DNA from: Alphaproteobacteria bacterium
GTDB taxonomy: Bacteria > Pseudomonadota > Alphaproteobacteria > Bin65
Length of the DNA: 64,000 nt
NCBI GenBank assembly: GCA_022819985.1
Contig: JAJEGH010000024.1
Span: 1 to 64,000 of the forward strand
Direction: 5' to 3'
Shown here: in pieces, positions 26,289 to 37,178 of the stretch
How positions within the stretch are numbered: position 1 is the stretch's first letter
Layout of the letters: each line of letters opens with the position of its first letter
The notes under the pieces: generated by a model
Told to the model about the DNA's origin: nothing
Databases searched by the model: none
The model's input: the letters and a program-made list of their open reading frames with translations, nothing else
Translations under genes and position numbers: made by a program

Positions 26289-27917
26289 TCAGCCATCGCC
26301 GTCTCCGGCCTCTTCCGCTTCCAGTTCGGCGCGCAGCACGTTCTTGGCGATCTTCTCGATGGTCGAACGCGGGAAGTCGTCGACCAGACGGACCTCGGTC
26401 GGCACCTTGAAATCGGCGAGGGATTCCCGGCAGGCCGCGACGATGCGCTCGCCATAGTCCGGCGGCGCGTTGGTCGCCCCGCCGTCGACCAGGATGTAGG
26501 CGACCGGCACCTCGTCCAGCATCGGATGCTTCTTCGCGACGACCGCGACCTCGCGGGCCAGCGGCTGTTCGGCGATCACGCGCTCGACCTCGGACGCGGC
26601 GACATTCTCGCCGCCGACCTTGAGCATGTCCTTGGCCCGGTCGGCGAAGCTGCAGAAGCCGTCGCTGTGGACCGTGATCTTGTCGCCGGTGGTGAAGAAA
26701 CCCTCGTCGTCGAACGCCTCCGCCGTCGCCTTCTCGTTGCCGAGATATTCGGCGAACATGGAGAGCCCGCGCACGCCGCGGATGAACAGGTCGCCCGTCT
26801 CGTCCGGGCCGACCGGGGCGCCGGCCTCGTTCAGGACGCGGATATCGTATTCGACCGAGGGTTTGCCGACGGAGAGCGGCCGGTTCGGCAGATGGACGTC
26901 GCCGACGAAGCCGTGGCTGACGGTCTCGGTCATGCCCCACCATCCGATCGTCTTGACGCCGAAAATCTCGTCGGTCGGCGGGCTGCAGATGCCATTGCCC
27001 ATCAGGCGCATCGGGTGGCGCTCCGGGACGTCGCGATCCATCAGCGCCCGGTTCATGAAGGGCACCATGCTGGTCCAGGTGCAGCCGTTGCGGATCGCCA
27101 CGTCCCAGAAGCGGCGGGCCGAGAAGCGCGGCTGGACCACGCAGCCCGCGCCCGTCCACAGCGAGGCGAGCACCGAATAGGCCTGGGCGTTGGCATGGAA
27201 GAGCGGCAGGTAGGTCAGGTGGCAGTCGGTCTCGCGCAGGTCTTCGTGCAGCGCGTTGATCTTGGCGCCCCACAGGCCGTTGCCGTGCAGCCAGAGCACC
27301 GCCTTGGGCCGGGAGGTCGTGCCCGAGGTGAACTGGACCGAGAGCGGCGCTATCGGGTCGGCCGGGCGGCGCGGCGCATCGGCCGGATCGCCCGCCAGCC
27401 GGGCGAAGCTGTCGCCGCTCGAACCGCCGCTGGGCCCGCTGCCCGGCGCGCTGCCCGGTGTGGGCGCCTCGCCATTGTCGGTATCGGTGACGGCGACCCA
27501 GCGCAGATCCTTGCAGGCGCCGCCGAGCATGGCGGCGAATTTCGGCTGGGTGATCGCCGCGACGGCGCCGGAATGGTCGGCGAAATAGGTCATCTCGTCG
27601 GCCGCCGAGCGCGCGTTGGTGGTCACGCAGATTGCGCCGACCTTCGCGCAGGCGAACCACGCGAACAGGATTTCCGGGCAGTTGTCGAGGTGGACCAGAA
27701 TGCTGTCGCCGGCCTTTATGCCCCGCGCCGCCAGGCCCGCCGCCACCCGGTCGACCTCATGGGCGAATTCGGCGAAGGTCCAGCGCGCGCGCGGCCCGAC
27801 GAACGGTTCCCAGATCAGGAACGGCTTTTCCGGATGGCTCGCCGCCCGCGCGGCGACCAGCGCCGGGATGTCGAAACCGGCAAAGGGATGGACGAGAGGC
27901 GATTCGATCCGGCGCAT
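26289..27917 (-). CDS. AMP-dependent acyl-CoA synthetase/ligase
   Basis: 542 residues from the ATG at 27917. Motifs: VQFTSGTTSRPKAVLW (about 194-209), the A5-like GWWGMTETVSHG, FTTGDKITVHSDGF, and FADRAKDMLKVGGENVAASE, ending with STIEKIAKNVLRAEL, where the terminal Lys of the family sits. A Gly/Ser/Pro-rich linker at about 149-170 is unusual. It resembles feruloyl-CoA or cyclohexanecarboxylate-type ligases. It is divergent from the LysR gene about 300 bases away, which may regulate it. The substrate is unknown. Confidence 0.88.
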   Translation of the reverse strand: MRRIESPLVHPFAGFDIPALVAARAASHPEKPFLIWEPFVGPRARWTFAEFAHEVDRVAAGLAARGIKAGDSILVHLDNCPEILFAWFACAKVGAICVTTNARSAADEMTYFADHSGAVAAITQPKFAAMLGGACKDLRWVAVTDTDNGEAPTPGSAPGSGPSGGSSGDSFARLAGDPADAPRRPADPIAPLSVQFTSGTTSRPKAVLWLHGNGLWGAKINALHEDLRETDCHLTYLPLFHANAQAYSVLASLWTGAGCVVQPRFSARRFWDVAIRNGCTWTSMVPFMNRALMDRDVPERHPMRLMGNGICSPPTDEIFGVKTIGWWGMTETVSHGFVGDVHLPNRPLSVGKPSVEYDIRVLNEAGAPVGPDETGDLFIRGVRGLSMFAEYLGNEKATAEAFDDEGFFTTGDKITVHSDGFCSFADRAKDMLKVGGENVAASEVERVIAEQPLAREVAVVAKKHPMLDEVPVAYILVDGGATNAPPDYGERIVAACRESLADFKVPTEVRLVDDFPRSTIEKIAKNVLRAELEAEEAGDGDG

Positions 27918-28216
27918 GGCGGGGCACCTGCGGTTGGCGGGGCGGGACGGTTTTACGGCAGGCCGGCATTGCGCGGAAGCCCGGCGCCTCAAGGTCACTC
28001 GACCGCCTTGCGATTCAGCGCGCGCTATTCTCTATTGCAGCGGAACTGTTGAGCGCAGGGAAATGGGATGGGCTCGCAAATCCGGATCGACCGGGCCCGG
28101 ATAATCCGGGGCGGCGCCCCGGCCGGCATCCCGGTCGGCGCGGCGGCCGAGGCCGGTCGGGCCGGTACGCTTGCGCTCCGGAATCTGCAAGGAAGCATCG
28201 CAATCCTCTCTGCACC

Positions 28217-29119
28217 ATGAACCTGAAGAACACCGAAACCTTCGTCTGGGCGGCAACGCTGGGGAGCTTTACGGCGGCGGCCGAGCGGCTGGGAGCGACC
28301 CAGCCGGCCATTTCGGCGCGGATCGCAGGCCTGGAAGAGGAATTGGGCGTCAAGCTGTTCGACCGGACCGGCCGCAAGATGCAGCTCACGCACGCCGGCC
28401 TGGTTCTGTTGCCCCGGGCCGAACGCTATGTCGCGCTTGCGGCGGAAATCAAGGCGTCGGTCGGCGACGGGAATGCGCTTGCCGGCCCGGTCCGGCTGGG
28501 CACATCGGAGACGCTGGTCCATGACTGGATTCCGGAACTGATTCGCCAGGTTCACGCCGGCTATCCGGGCGTGTCTCTGGAATTGTATGTGGATCTGTCG
28601 GTCAATCTGCGGGAGCAGCTGGTAGCGCGGGAGCTGGACATCGCGTTCCTGCTCGGGCCGGTGTCCGAGCCCAGCATGATGAACAAGGCCTTGTGCGCCT
28701 ACGAGATGGTGTGGGTGGCAGGGCCTGCGATGACCCTTCCGCCCGGCCGCCTGACGCTGGAGGCCATGGCGCAGCTGCCGATCGTCACCTTTCTGCGGCA
28801 GACCCGGCCGCATCTGCAGATCCGGCAGGCGCTGAGCCACCCGGACCTGCCGACGCCGCGGATCAGCGGGTCCAGTTCCGTGGCGACGATGGTTCGGATG
28901 GCGGAGGACGGCGTGAGCCTGGCGGCGGTGCCGCTGGAAATCGTCCGTACGCAGATCGAGGACGGCCGCCTCCGTCTGGTCGATACCGACCTGCCGCTCG
29001 CAAGCCTCGCGTTTACCACGACCTGGCCGGTCAGCCCGCCGAATCCTCTGGCCCGGCTCATCGGCCGTCTGGCGGAAAACGCCGCCGGCGCCAGGCGGGG
29101 CCCTGCGGTTGCAGCGTGA
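28217..29119 (+). CDS. LysR family transcriptional regulator
   Basis: 300 residues. The N-terminal winged helix is typical: NTETFVWAATLGSFTAAAER, TQPAISARIAGLEEELG, LFDRTGRKMQLTHAG. The C-terminal effector domain starts GPVRLGTSETLVHDWIPEL. The ATG at 28217 fits family starts; the long open upstream frame is not homologous. It lies between the divergent acyl-CoA ligase and the rightward TRAP operon, so it is the natural candidate regulator of either. The 299-base region upstream shows no other gene. Confidence 0.92.
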   Translation: MNLKNTETFVWAATLGSFTAAAERLGATQPAISARIAGLEEELGVKLFDRTGRKMQLTHAGLVLLPRAERYVALAAEIKASVGDGNALAGPVRLGTSETLVHDWIPELIRQVHAGYPGVSLELYVDLSVNLREQLVARELDIAFLLGPVSEPSMMNKALCAYEMVWVAGPAMTLPPGRLTLEAMAQLPIVTFLRQTRPHLQIRQALSHPDLPTPRISGSSSVATMVRMAEDGVSLAAVPLEIVRTQIEDGRLRLVDTDLPLASLAFTTTWPVSPPNPLARLIGRLAENAAGARRGPAVAA

Positions 29120-29300
29120 TTTTCATGAATAAATTTTATGAATTAACAAAAAAACAATTAATTTGGTTTATTGATTCGGCGCTCGTACGATTAGCGTCCG
29201 AGGAGAGGTGTCCGGCGGCTACGGGAACCGGGTTTGGCGCCCGGGCCGCCGGTCGGCTCTTCCAACCGAGTTTCCGGTCGAGGATCCAGTGGAGAATATC

Positions 29301-30377
29301 ATGTCGAGAATGACGACCAAGGCAGTGCGCATGGCAGCGGGGGCCGCGCTGGTCGCGGGCGCCATGGCGGTCAACGCCGCACAGGCGCAGGACCTGAAGC
29401 GCCAGACGTTCAGCGCCGTCGGCACCTGGGGCAACCTGAACAACTTCAAGAAACACGAAGGCCCGTTCTGGCGCGATGTCGTGCCGAAGGCCTCGGGCGG
29501 CAAAATCACGGCCAAGGTTCAATCGATCACCGAGGTCGGCCTGAAAGGCTTTGAGATGACCCGGCTTCTGAAGCTGGGCGTGTTCGATATGGCGTTTGGC
29601 GTGATCGGCTATGTCGCCGGCGAAGACCCCGTCTTCGAAGGACCCGACCTGTCGGCCGTCGCCCAGGACATCGGCACGGCGCGGGCCATCGTGAATGCGT
29701 ACCGGCCGATCATGGCCAAGGCGTTCGAAGAGGTCTTCCAGGCCAAGCTTATGGTCCTCTACCCGTTTCCCAGCCAGATGCTGTGGTGCAACGCCGATAT
29801 CGGGAAAATCGAAGACCTCAAGGGCAAGAAGATCCGTGTCTACAGCGCCACGCTGGGCGACTTCGTGGAAGGCGTCGGCGGCATCTCCACCACCATCCCG
29901 TTCGGGGAAGTGGTGCCGGCGCTGGAAAAGAAGCTCGCCGATTGCGGCATCACCGGCACGACGCCGGCCTACAACGCCAAATGGCACCAGGTTGCGACGC
30001 ACGCCTATGCCATGCGGGTGGGCTGGGGCATTTCCTTCGGCGCCTTCAACCTGAAGCGCTGGAACAAGCTGGACGCCGCCACCAGGGCTTTCTTCACCAA
30101 GCAGTTCAAGATGCTGGAAGACAGGATGTGGAAGACGACGGGCGCCGAAGACGCCATGGGCCTGTCCTGCAACACTGGCGGCGAGTGTACGATGGGCAAG
30201 CCGGGCGGGATGAAACTCGTGACGCCGAGCAAGGCCGATCTCGCCAAACGGACCGAAATCCTGCACAGCCATGTGCTGAAGCGTTGGGCCGAACGCTGCC
30301 TGAAGAAGCGGCCGAATTGCGTGAAGGACTGGAACGCTACGATCGGCAAGGTTATGAATATGACCATCGCGAACTAG
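29301..30377 (+). CDS. TRAP transporter substrate-binding protein (DctP family)
   Basis: 358 residues with a signal peptide cleaved after MAVNAAQAQ. The fold markers are GGKITAKVQSITEVGLKGFE, LKLGVFDMAFGVIGYVAG and the central DLKGKKIRVYSATLGDFVEG, containing the Arg that binds substrate carboxylate. Four extra Cys occur near the C-terminus (SCNTGGEC and RCLKKRPNC), which probably form disulfides in the periplasm. GGAGAA precedes the ATG at 29301. It is followed by the DctQ and DctM genes, giving a complete transporter for an organic acid. Confidence 0.88.
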   Translation: MSRMTTKAVRMAAGAALVAGAMAVNAAQAQDLKRQTFSAVGTWGNLNNFKKHEGPFWRDVVPKASGGKITAKVQSITEVGLKGFEMTRLLKLGVFDMAFGVIGYVAGEDPVFEGPDLSAVAQDIGTARAIVNAYRPIMAKAFEEVFQAKLMVLYPFPSQMLWCNADIGKIEDLKGKKIRVYSATLGDFVEGVGGISTTIPFGEVVPALEKKLADCGITGTTPAYNAKWHQVATHAYAMRVGWGISFGAFNLKRWNKLDAATRAFFTKQFKMLEDRMWKTTGAEDAMGLSCNTGGECTMGKPGGMKLVTPSKADLAKRTEILHSHVLKRWAERCLKKRPNCVKDWNATIGKVMNMTIAN

Positions 30378-30464
30378 TCGCGTTTGCCGAAAGAGCGAGT
30401 CGGGGCCGGCGCGATCGGCAAAGAGCCGCCCGCCGGCCCCGTTTCCAGATACCTCCGGAATGTC

Positions 30465-31130
30465 TTGTCTCCTGTCGACACATCTGACGGCGGTCCGGCT
30501 TCAACGGGCGGCGACCGCGTACCCGGCGCCGAAATCGTCCGGCTGCTGACCTGGATATCCCGTTGGGCCGTCCGGATCGGCGGCGCCGGGATCCTGTTTT
30601 CGGCCGGGCTTGTGACCGTCGAAGTCGTTGTCCGCAAGTTCTTCGCCATGAGCCTCGGCGGCGCGGACGAAATATCGGGCTACATCTTCGCGGTCAGCAC
30701 CATGTGGGCCCTGCCGTTCGCGCTCCTGAACCGCGCGAATGTCCGGATCGATGTCGTCTACATGCGGCTGCCGGCCTGGCTGCGGTCCTTCCTGGACGTT
30801 TTCGGCCTGATCCTCCTCGTCGGCTTCGTGGCCGTCGTGTTCTGGCACTCGGTAAACATGTTCCTGGAAAACCGGGCCAACGACACCCGCTCGATCACGC
30901 CGCTCCAGGCCAGGGTGTGGATATGGCAGGGCCTGTGGATCTTTGGCATGGCCCTTTTCCTGCTGGTCGGCGCGATCCTGTTCGTTCTTGCCGCCGTTGC
31001 CTTGGCGTTGTGGCGGAACGACGAAGTCGCCGGCCTCATCGGCAGCCGCAGCAGCGAGGAAGAGATCGCCAGCGAGACCGCGTTTCTGAGCGAGGGCGGC
31101 GACCGCCCGGACGAACGCGGGGCCATGTGA
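30465..31130 (+). CDS. TRAP transporter small permease (DctQ family)
   Basis: About 221 residues with four membrane segments (for example VRIGGAGILFSAGLVTVEVV and FLDVFGLILLVGFVAVVFW) and the DctQ block GGADEISGYIFAVSTMWALP. No ATG is available before the first membrane segment; TTG at 30465 was chosen, and TTG at 30384 is possible. The C-terminal tail after residue 185 is acidic and soluble, longer than in many DctQ proteins. The stop lies one base before the DctM start. Confidence 0.82.
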   Translation: MSPVDTSDGGPASTGGDRVPGAEIVRLLTWISRWAVRIGGAGILFSAGLVTVEVVVRKFFAMSLGGADEISGYIFAVSTMWALPFALLNRANVRIDVVYMRLPAWLRSFLDVFGLILLVGFVAVVFWHSVNMFLENRANDTRSITPLQARVWIWQGLWIFGMALFLLVGAILFVLAAVALALWRNDEVAGLIGSRSSEEEIASETAFLSEGGDRPDERGAM

Positions 31131-31131
31131 A

Positions 31132-32496
31132 ATGGCAACGAACATCCTCGTTCTGCTGCTCGTCCTGCTGGCCGCCAGCGTGCCGGTCGCCGCCTCCATC
31201 GGCGTGCTCGCGATCGTTGTCGGCGAGGTCTATTCGCCCATGCCGCTGGTCCGGGCGATCGCCGAAAACCTTTGGCAGACCGGCCGGGAATTCATCCTGA
31301 TCGCCATTCCCATGTTTATCCTGCTGGGCGAAATTCTGCTGCGCTCCGGCATTGCGCAGCGCATGTACGATGCGATGGCGAAGTGGCTGTCGTGGCTGCC
31401 CGGCGGGTTGATGCACTCCAACATCGGCGCGTGCGCGATGTTCTCCGCAACGTCCGGCTCCAGCGTGGCGACGGCGGCGACCGTGAGCACGGTGGCGCTG
31501 CCGGAGGTCGACAAACGCGGTTACAACGAACGTCTCTTCCTGGGGACGCTGGCGGCGGGCGGCACGCTCGGCATCCTCATTCCGCCGTCGATCAATCTGA
31601 TCGTCTACGGGCTGTTGACCGACACCTCGGTGCCGGACCTGTACCTGGCCGGCTTCCTGCCCGGCTTCCTGCTGGCCAGCCTGTTCATGCTGACCGTGAT
31701 GATCGCCTGCCTCGCCCGCCCGCACTGGGGCGGCGAGCGCATCCGGGCGACCTGGCGGGAGCGCTTCGTTGCGCTGATCGACCTGCTGCCGCCGCTGATC
31801 CTGTTCGTCGTTGTGGTCGGGTCGATTTACGCCGGGTTCGCCACCCCGACGGAGGCGGCGTCGCTCGGGGTCGTTTTCGCGCTGATCCTGGCGGCCTGTC
31901 ACGGGCGGCTGTCGCTGCGCATGATCGCGCAGGCGGTCGAAGGCGCGATGACGACGACGGCGATGGTCATGCTAATCATTCTGGCCGCCGTGTTCCTGAA
32001 TTTCGTCCTGGGGATCGCCGGCGTGATCCAGGCGATGACGGCCGGCATCACGGCGCTCGGCCTGTCGCCCTACGAATTGCTGCTTGCGATCGTCGCCTTC
32101 CTGATCGTTCTCGGCTGCTTCATGGAGACCTACTCCATGCTCATTCTGACGGCCCCCCTGCTGGTGCCGATCGTCGCGCAGCAGGATTTCGGCCTGGCGG
32201 ACGCCGACGCCAACAAGGTGTGGTTCGGCATCATCATGATCATCCTGCTGGAAACGGCGCTGATTACGCCGCCCGTCGGGGTCAATCTGTATGTCGTCCA
32301 GGGCGTGCGGGGCCGGGGCTCCATCACGGATACGATTTCCGGCTCGCTGCCGTTTGTCGTCACCATGTTCGTGATGATCGCCCTGATCGTTCTGTATCCG
32401 CCCCTCACGCTGAACCTGTTCCAGGACTATGCGGTACCGGTAATTTCCTGGTTCTTCGTCGATTTCCTGGGCTCGATATTCCAGGGATCGGGATAG
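31132..32496 (+). CDS. TRAP transporter large permease (DctM family)
   Basis: 454 residues, about 12 membrane segments. Family blocks: FILIAIPMFILLGEILLRSG, SNIGACAMFSATSGSSVATA, LGTLAAGGTLGILIPPSIN and ALITPPVGVNLYVVQGV. It forms the Na+-driven translocation unit with the preceding DctQ. Nine bases separate its stop from the DUF1445 gene, tying transport to that enzyme. Confidence 0.93.
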   Translation: MATNILVLLLVLLAASVPVAASIGVLAIVVGEVYSPMPLVRAIAENLWQTGREFILIAIPMFILLGEILLRSGIAQRMYDAMAKWLSWLPGGLMHSNIGACAMFSATSGSSVATAATVSTVALPEVDKRGYNERLFLGTLAAGGTLGILIPPSINLIVYGLLTDTSVPDLYLAGFLPGFLLASLFMLTVMIACLARPHWGGERIRATWRERFVALIDLLPPLILFVVVVGSIYAGFATPTEAASLGVVFALILAACHGRLSLRMIAQAVEGAMTTTAMVMLIILAAVFLNFVLGIAGVIQAMTAGITALGLSPYELLLAIVAFLIVLGCFMETYSMLILTAPLLVPIVAQQDFGLADADANKVWFGIIMIILLETALITPPVGVNLYVVQGVRGRGSITDTISGSLPFVVTMFVMIALIVLYPPLTLNLFQDYAVPVISWFFVDFLGSIFQGSG

Positions 32497-32505
32497 GAGA
32501 CCTCA

Positions 32506-33327
32506 ATGAACGAAATGTCCGTCCCGGCCGCCGGCGATGTCGATACCCTGGTCCGGAGCGCGCAGTCGGCGCGCAAACCGATTCGCCGCGGCGCCTATAC
32601 CGGCCAGACCAGCGCGCTCGCGCCGGGAATCGTCCAGGGCAACGTCGTCATCCTGCCGGGCGACTGGGCTGGCGAATTCCTGCAATTCTGCCGCCGCAAT
32701 CCAAAACCCTGCACCCCCATCGCCGTCTCCGAACCGGGCGATCCGATGCTGCCGGAGCTGGGCGAGGACATCGACATCCGCACCGATGTGCCGGCCTATT
32801 GCGTGTTCGAGCACGGTAAAAAGGTCGCCGAGCCGACGGATCTGCACGACCGGTGGCGCGACGACCTGGTGACCTTCGTTCTGGGCTGCTCCTTCTCCTT
32901 CGAGCAGGCGCTGGTCGAGGCCGGCCTGCGCATCCGCCACTGGGACGCCGGCACCACCGTCCCGATGTACAAGACGAATATCGAGACCGCTGCGACACCG
33001 CGTTTCTCCGGCCCGACGGTCGTCTCCATGCGGCCGTTCACGCCGGCCGACGCCATCGGCGCGATCCGGATTACCTCGCGCTATCCCAGCGTCCACGGCG
33101 CGCCGATCCATTTCGGCGATCCGGCCGCCATCGGCATCGCGGATATCGATGCGCCGGACTACGGCGACGCGGTCGAGGTGCGGGAGGGCGAAGTGCCCGT
33201 CTTCTGGGCCTGCGGAGTGACCCCGCAAGCGGCCATCGAGCGCGCGAAGCCGCCGCTTTGCATCACGCACAAGCCCGGTTCGATGCTGATCTCGGACCTG
33301 CCGAACAGCGCGCTGGCGGTTTTCTGA
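32506..33327 (+). CDS. DUF1445 putative hydro-lyase (D-glutamate cyclase-related)
   Basis: 273 residues, the full length of the bacterial family. Conserved blocks are GYxP-like [63 protein letters not shown] and the C-terminal [20 protein letters not shown] followed by [10 protein letters not shown]. The same domain forms the D-glutamate cyclase of mammalian mitochondria, which makes 5-oxo-D-proline. Here it lies between a TRAP transporter and a hydantoinase/5-oxoprolinase, which supports a related role; the exact substrate is inference. Confidence 0.87.
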   Translation: MNEMSVPAAGDVDTLVRSAQSARKPIRRGAYTGQTSALAPGIVQGNVVILPGDWAGEFLQFCRRNPKPCTPIAVSEPGDPMLPELGEDIDIRTDVPAYCVFEHGKKVAEPTDLHDRWRDDLVTFVLGCSFSFEQALVEAGLRIRHWDAGTTVPMYKTNIETAATPRFSGPTVVSMRPFTPADAIGAIRITSRYPSVHGAPIHFGDPAAIGIADIDAPDYGDAVEVREGEVPVFWACGVTPQAAIERAKPPLCITHKPGSMLISDLPNSALAVF

Positions 33328-33513
33328 GCGGCGCGGCTGGAACGGCGCCACGCGGGCGCAGGACCTTGCCCGGCGGGGTCTGCGGGAAGGCGCGGAACGA
33401 CATGGGAAGAGCGCCATTTACGACAATTTGAACACCGGCCCGCACCGGTGCGCCGATGGTAAGGACTTGTGCTTTCGGCGACGGCGGAAGCAGCGAATCG
33501 GGGCGGAACGCAG

Positions 33514-36500
33514 ATGACGGACATTCCCGGAGACGGCTGGCAATTCTGGATCGACCGGGGCGGCACGTTCACCGACGTCGTGGCCAAGGCGCCGGACGGG
33601 CGGCTGGCGACCCACAAGCTGCTGTCGGAGAACCCCGAGCGCTATCCCGACGCCGCGATCCAGGGCATCCGCGACATGCTCGGCCTGGCCGCGGGCGAGC
33701 CGATTCCGGCCGAAGCGATCGACGCCGTGAAGATGGGCACGACGGTGGCGACCAACGCCTTGCTCGAGCGCAAGGGCGAGCGCACCCTGCTGGTCGTGAC
33801 CAAAGGCTTCGCCGACGCGCTGCGCATCGCCTACCAGGTCCGTCCGCGCCTGTTCGCCCGCAACGTCGTCCTGCCCGAGCTGCTCTACAGCCGGGTCGTC
33901 GAGGTCGACGAGCGGGTGATGGCCGACGGCACGGTCGAGACGCCGCTCGACCTCGCCGGCGCGGAAAGGGACATCCGCGACGCTTACGACGCCGGCTACC
34001 GCTCGGTCGCGATCCTGTTCATGCACGGCTACCGCTATTCGGACCACGAACGGCAGGTTGCCGCCCTGTGCCGCGAGATCGGCTTCGGGCAGGTCTCGGT
34101 CAGCCACGAGGTCAGCCCGCTGATGAAGCTGGTCGGCCGCGGCGACACCACGGTGGTCGACGCCTACCTGTCGCCGATCCTGCGCCGCTATGTCGACCGG
34201 GTCGCCGGCGAGATCGGCGATACCGCGCTCATGTTCATGCAGTCGAACGGCGGCCTGACCGACGCCCGCCGCTTCCAGGGCAAGGATTCGATCCTGTCCG
34301 GCCCGGCCGGCGGCATCGTCGGCGCGGTGCGCACGGCGGAGATGGCCGGCTTCGACCGGCTGATCGGTTTCGACATGGGCGGCACGTCCACCGACGTCTC
34401 CCACTATGCCGGCGAATACGAGCGCGCCTTCGAGACCCTGGTCGCCGGGGTGCGGATGCGGGCGCCGATGATGCAGATCCACACCGTGGCGGCCGGCGGC
34501 GGCTCCATTCTGCACTTCGACGGCGCGAAATACCGCGTCGGGCCGGACAGCGCCGGGGCCGATCCGGGGCCGGCCTGCTACCGCCGCGGCGGGCCGCTCA
34601 CCGTGACCGACGCCAACGTCATGCTGGGCAAGATCCAGCCGGACCATTTTCCCGCCGTGTTCGGCCCGGACGGCGACCGGCCGCTCGACCGCGGCATCGT
34701 CGTGCAGCGCTTTGCGGCACTGGCCCGGGAAATCGAGCGGGCGACCGGTGACAGCCGCACGCCCGAGCAGGTCGCCGAGGGTTTTCTCACCATCGCGGTC
34801 GAGAATATGGCCAACGCGATCAAGGAAATCTCGATCCAGCGCGGCTACGACGTGACCGAATACACGCTGGCCTGCTTCGGCGGCGCGGCCGGCCAGCATG
34901 CCTGCCCGATCGCCGATACGCTGGGCGTCACCCGGGTCTTCATCCACCCCTTCGCCGGCGTGCTCTCGGCCTATGGCATGGGCCTCGCCGATGTCCGCGC
35001 GCTGCGCGAGACGGCCGTGGAGGCGGTGCTGGACGCCGGGCTGGTCGGCGAGTTGGACGCGACACTGGACAAGCTCGCCAATTCGGCTGTATCGGAAATT
35101 TCCGATCAAAATGTTTCAAATGAAAATATCGCGGTCCACCGCCGCGCCCATATCCGCTACGACGGTACCGATGCGGCCATCGTCGTGGCCGCCGGGACGC
35201 TGGAGGAAACGGTCGCCGCCTTCGAGGACGCCCACCGCCAGCGCTATGGCTTCACGGTGCCGGAAAAGCCGATGGTCGTGGAGGCGGTCTCCGTCGAGGC
35301 GGTCGGCGCAACCGACCGGGTCGAGGACGCGGTCGTTGCGCGCAAGAGCGACGCCGCCCCGGCCGCCATCGACCGGGCGCGCTTCTTCTCCGGCGGAGAA
35401 TCGCACGAATCGGCCATTTTCGACCGCGACGCCCTGCAGCCGGGCGACCGGATCGACGGGCCGGCCATCATCCGGGAAGCGACCGCAACCACAGTCGTCG
35501 AGCCCGGCTGGGCCGCCACGGTAAGCGAGCGCAACCATCTGGTGCTCGAGCGGGTCGTGGCGCTCGACCGCGGCGTCGCCGTCGGCACGCAGGCCGATCC
35601 GGTGATGCTGGAGGTGTTCAACAACCTGTTCATGTCGGTCGCCGAGCAGATGGGCTCGGTGCTGGAGAACACGAGCTATTCGGTCAACATCAAGGAGCGG
35701 CTGGACTTCTCCTGCGCGATTTTCGGCCCGACCGGCGACCTGATCGCCAACGCGCCGCACATGCCGGTCCATCTCGGCAGCATGAGCGAGAGCGTGCGCG
35801 AGATCGTCCGCCGCCGCACCGGCACCATGCGGCCGGGCGAGGTCTATGTCCTCAACGCGCCCTATGCCGGCGGCACCCATCTGCCGGACGTTACCGTCAT
35901 CACGCCGGTCTTCGCAGAAAATAGACAGACCATTCTGTTTTTTGTCGGCTCGCGCGGCCACCATGCCGATATCGGCGGCATCACGCCCGGCTCCATGCCG
36001 CCGGATTCGCGCATCGTCGAGGAAGAGGGCGTGCTGTTCGACAACGCCCTGCTGGTGAAGGACGGCCGCTTCCTGGAGGCCGAGATCCGCGCCCTGCTCA
36101 CCGGCGCGCGCTATCCGGCGCGCAACCCGGACCAGAATATCGCCGACCTCAAGGCCCAGATCGCCGCCAACGAGAAGGGCGTGCAGGAGATCGGCCGGAT
36201 GATCGGCCAGTTCGGGCTCGACGTCGTCCACGCCTATATGGACCATGTCCAGGACAATGCCGAGGAGCAGGTCCGCCGGGTGCTCGACCGGCTGTCGGAC
36301 GGCGAATTCACGAGCCCGATCGACGCCGGCGGCGAGATCCGCGTCGCCATCCGGGTCGACCGGGAGCGGCGCACGGCGGATATCGACTTCACCGGAACGT
36401 CCGATCAGCTGCCGAACAATTTCAACGCGCCCTCGGCGGTCTGCCGCGCCGCCGTGCTCTATGTCTTCCGGACCCTGGTGGACGAGGACATTCCGATGAA

Positions 36501-37146
36501 CGAGGGCGTGCTCAAGCCGCTCAACATCGCGATTCCCGACGGCTCGATGCTCAAGCCGCAATATCCGGCCGCCGTCGTCGCCGGCAATGTCGAGACCTCG
36601 CAGATCGTCACCAATGCGCTCTACGGCGCCATGGGTGTGCTCGGCTCGGCGCAATCGACCATGAACAACGTCACCTTCGGCAACGACCGGCACCAGTATT
36701 ACGAGACCGTCGCCGGCGGCATGGGGGCGGGCGAGGGCCATGACGGCGCCAGCGCCGTGCAGACCCACATGACCAACGCGCGCCTCACCGATCCGGAGGT
36801 GCTGGAATGGCGCTTCCCGGTGCTGCTGGAGGATTTCCGCCTGCGCCGCGGCTCGGGCGGGGCGGGGCGCTGGCGCGGCGGCGACGGCTCGGTGCGCCGG
36901 CTGCGCTTCCTGGAGGACATGACGGTCGCCATCCTGGCGTCGCGCCGCATCTACGCGCCCTTCGGCGCGGCCGGCGGCGAACCGGGCGCGAAGGGCCGCA
37001 ACTGGGTCGAGCGCGCCGACGGCAGCATCGTCGCCATGACCGGCACCGACAAGTGCCAGGTCGGCCCCGGCGACGTATTCGTGGTCGAAACGCCGGGCGG
37101 CGGCGGCTACGGCCCGCCCGAAGCGCTGCGCGAGGCGGCGGAGTAG
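33514..37146 (+). CDS. Fused hydantoinase/5-oxoprolinase (HyuA-HyuB)
   Basis: 1,210 residues. Residues 1 to about 690 are Hyu[75 protein letters not shown] and [15 protein letters not shown] [14 protein letters not shown]. From about residue 698 it is Hyu[32 protein letters not shown] [17 protein letters not shown] and [20 protein letters not shown]. Such fusions are ATP-dependent cyclic-amide hydrolases of the 5-oxoprolinase or N-methylhydantoinase type. GGGGCGGAA precedes the ATG at 33514. Two A/T-rich codon patches (about residues 526-538 and 803-810) carry palindromes and interrupt otherwise GC-rich codon use. An upstream alternative start at 33469 is less likely. Confidence 0.9.
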   Translation: MTDIPGDGWQFWIDRGGTFTDVVAKAPDGRLATHKLLSENPERYPDAAIQGIRDMLGLAAGEPIPAEAIDAVKMGTTVATNALLERKGERTLLVVTKGFADALRIAYQVRPRLFARNVVLPELLYSRVVEVDERVMADGTVETPLDLAGAERDIRDAYDAGYRSVAILFMHGYRYSDHERQVAALCREIGFGQVSVSHEVSPLMKLVGRGDTTVVDAYLSPILRRYVDRVAGEIGDTALMFMQSNGGLTDARRFQGKDSILSGPAGGIVGAVRTAEMAGFDRLIGFDMGGTSTDVSHYAGEYERAFETLVAGVRMRAPMMQIHTVAAGGGSILHFDGAKYRVGPDSAGADPGPACYRRGGPLTVTDANVMLGKIQPDHFPAVFGPDGDRPLDRGIVVQRFAALAREIERATGDSRTPEQVAEGFLTIAVENMANAIKEISIQRGYDVTEYTLACFGGAAGQHACPIADTLGVTRVFIHPFAGVLSAYGMGLADVRALRETAVEAVLDAGLVGELDATLDKLANSAVSEISDQNVSNENIAVHRRAHIRYDGTDAAIVVAAGTLEETVAAFEDAHRQRYGFTVPEKPMVVEAVSVEAVGATDRVEDAVVARKSDAAPAAIDRARFFSGGESHESAIFDRDALQPGDRIDGPAIIREATATTVVEPGWAATVSERNHLVLERVVALDRGVAVGTQADPVMLEVFNNLFMSVAEQMGSVLENTSYSVNIKERLDFSCAIFGPTGDLIANAPHMPVHLGSMSESVREIVRRRTGTMRPGEVYVLNAPYAGGTHLPDVTVITPVFAENRQTILFFVGSRGHHADIGGITPGSMPPDSRIVEEEGVLFDNALLVKDGRFLEAEIRALLTGARYPARNPDQNIADLKAQIAANEKGVQEIGRMIGQFGLDVVHAYMDHVQDNAEEQVRRVLDRLSDGEFTSPIDAGGEIRVAIRVDRERRTADIDFTGTSDQLPNNFNAPSAVCRAAVLYVFRTLVDEDIPMNEGVLKPLNIAIPDGSMLKPQYPAAVVAGNVETSQIVTNALYGAMGVLGSAQSTMNNVTFGNDRHQYYETVAGGMGAGEGHDGASAVQTHMTNARLTDPEVLEWRFPVLLEDFRLRRGSGGAGRWRGGDGSVRRLRFLEDMTVAILASRRIYAPFGAAGGEPGAKGRNWVERADGSIVAMTGTDKCQVGPGDVFVVETPGGGGYGPPEALREAAE
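35091..35106. repeat. Perfect 16-base palindrome inside the hydantoinase gene
   Basis: ATCGGAAATTTCCGAT is a perfect palindrome. It sits in an A/T-rich codon patch (35089-35133) encoding [12 protein letters not shown], a stretch that looks like a surface loop in the HyuA half. Confidence 0.5.
35925..35938. promoter_or_regulatory. ACAGACC-type inverted repeat inside the hydantoinase gene
   Basis: ACAGACCATTCTGT has five-base arms (ACAGA/TCTGT). With its flank, AATAGACAGACC is identical to the site at 39806 downstream of recQ. Within the gene it encodes NRQTILFF using codons that are rare among its neighbours. Confidence 0.35.
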
Positions 37147-37178
37147 GGCGATTGCCGGCGGGGGCGCAAGGGTATCCT

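Noticed and set aside
36807..37178. Longer version of the HI0074-type protein starting inside the hydantoinase gene
   Set aside because: The extra N-terminus is a shadow of the hydantoinase 3' end; family homology begins at the GTG at 37179.
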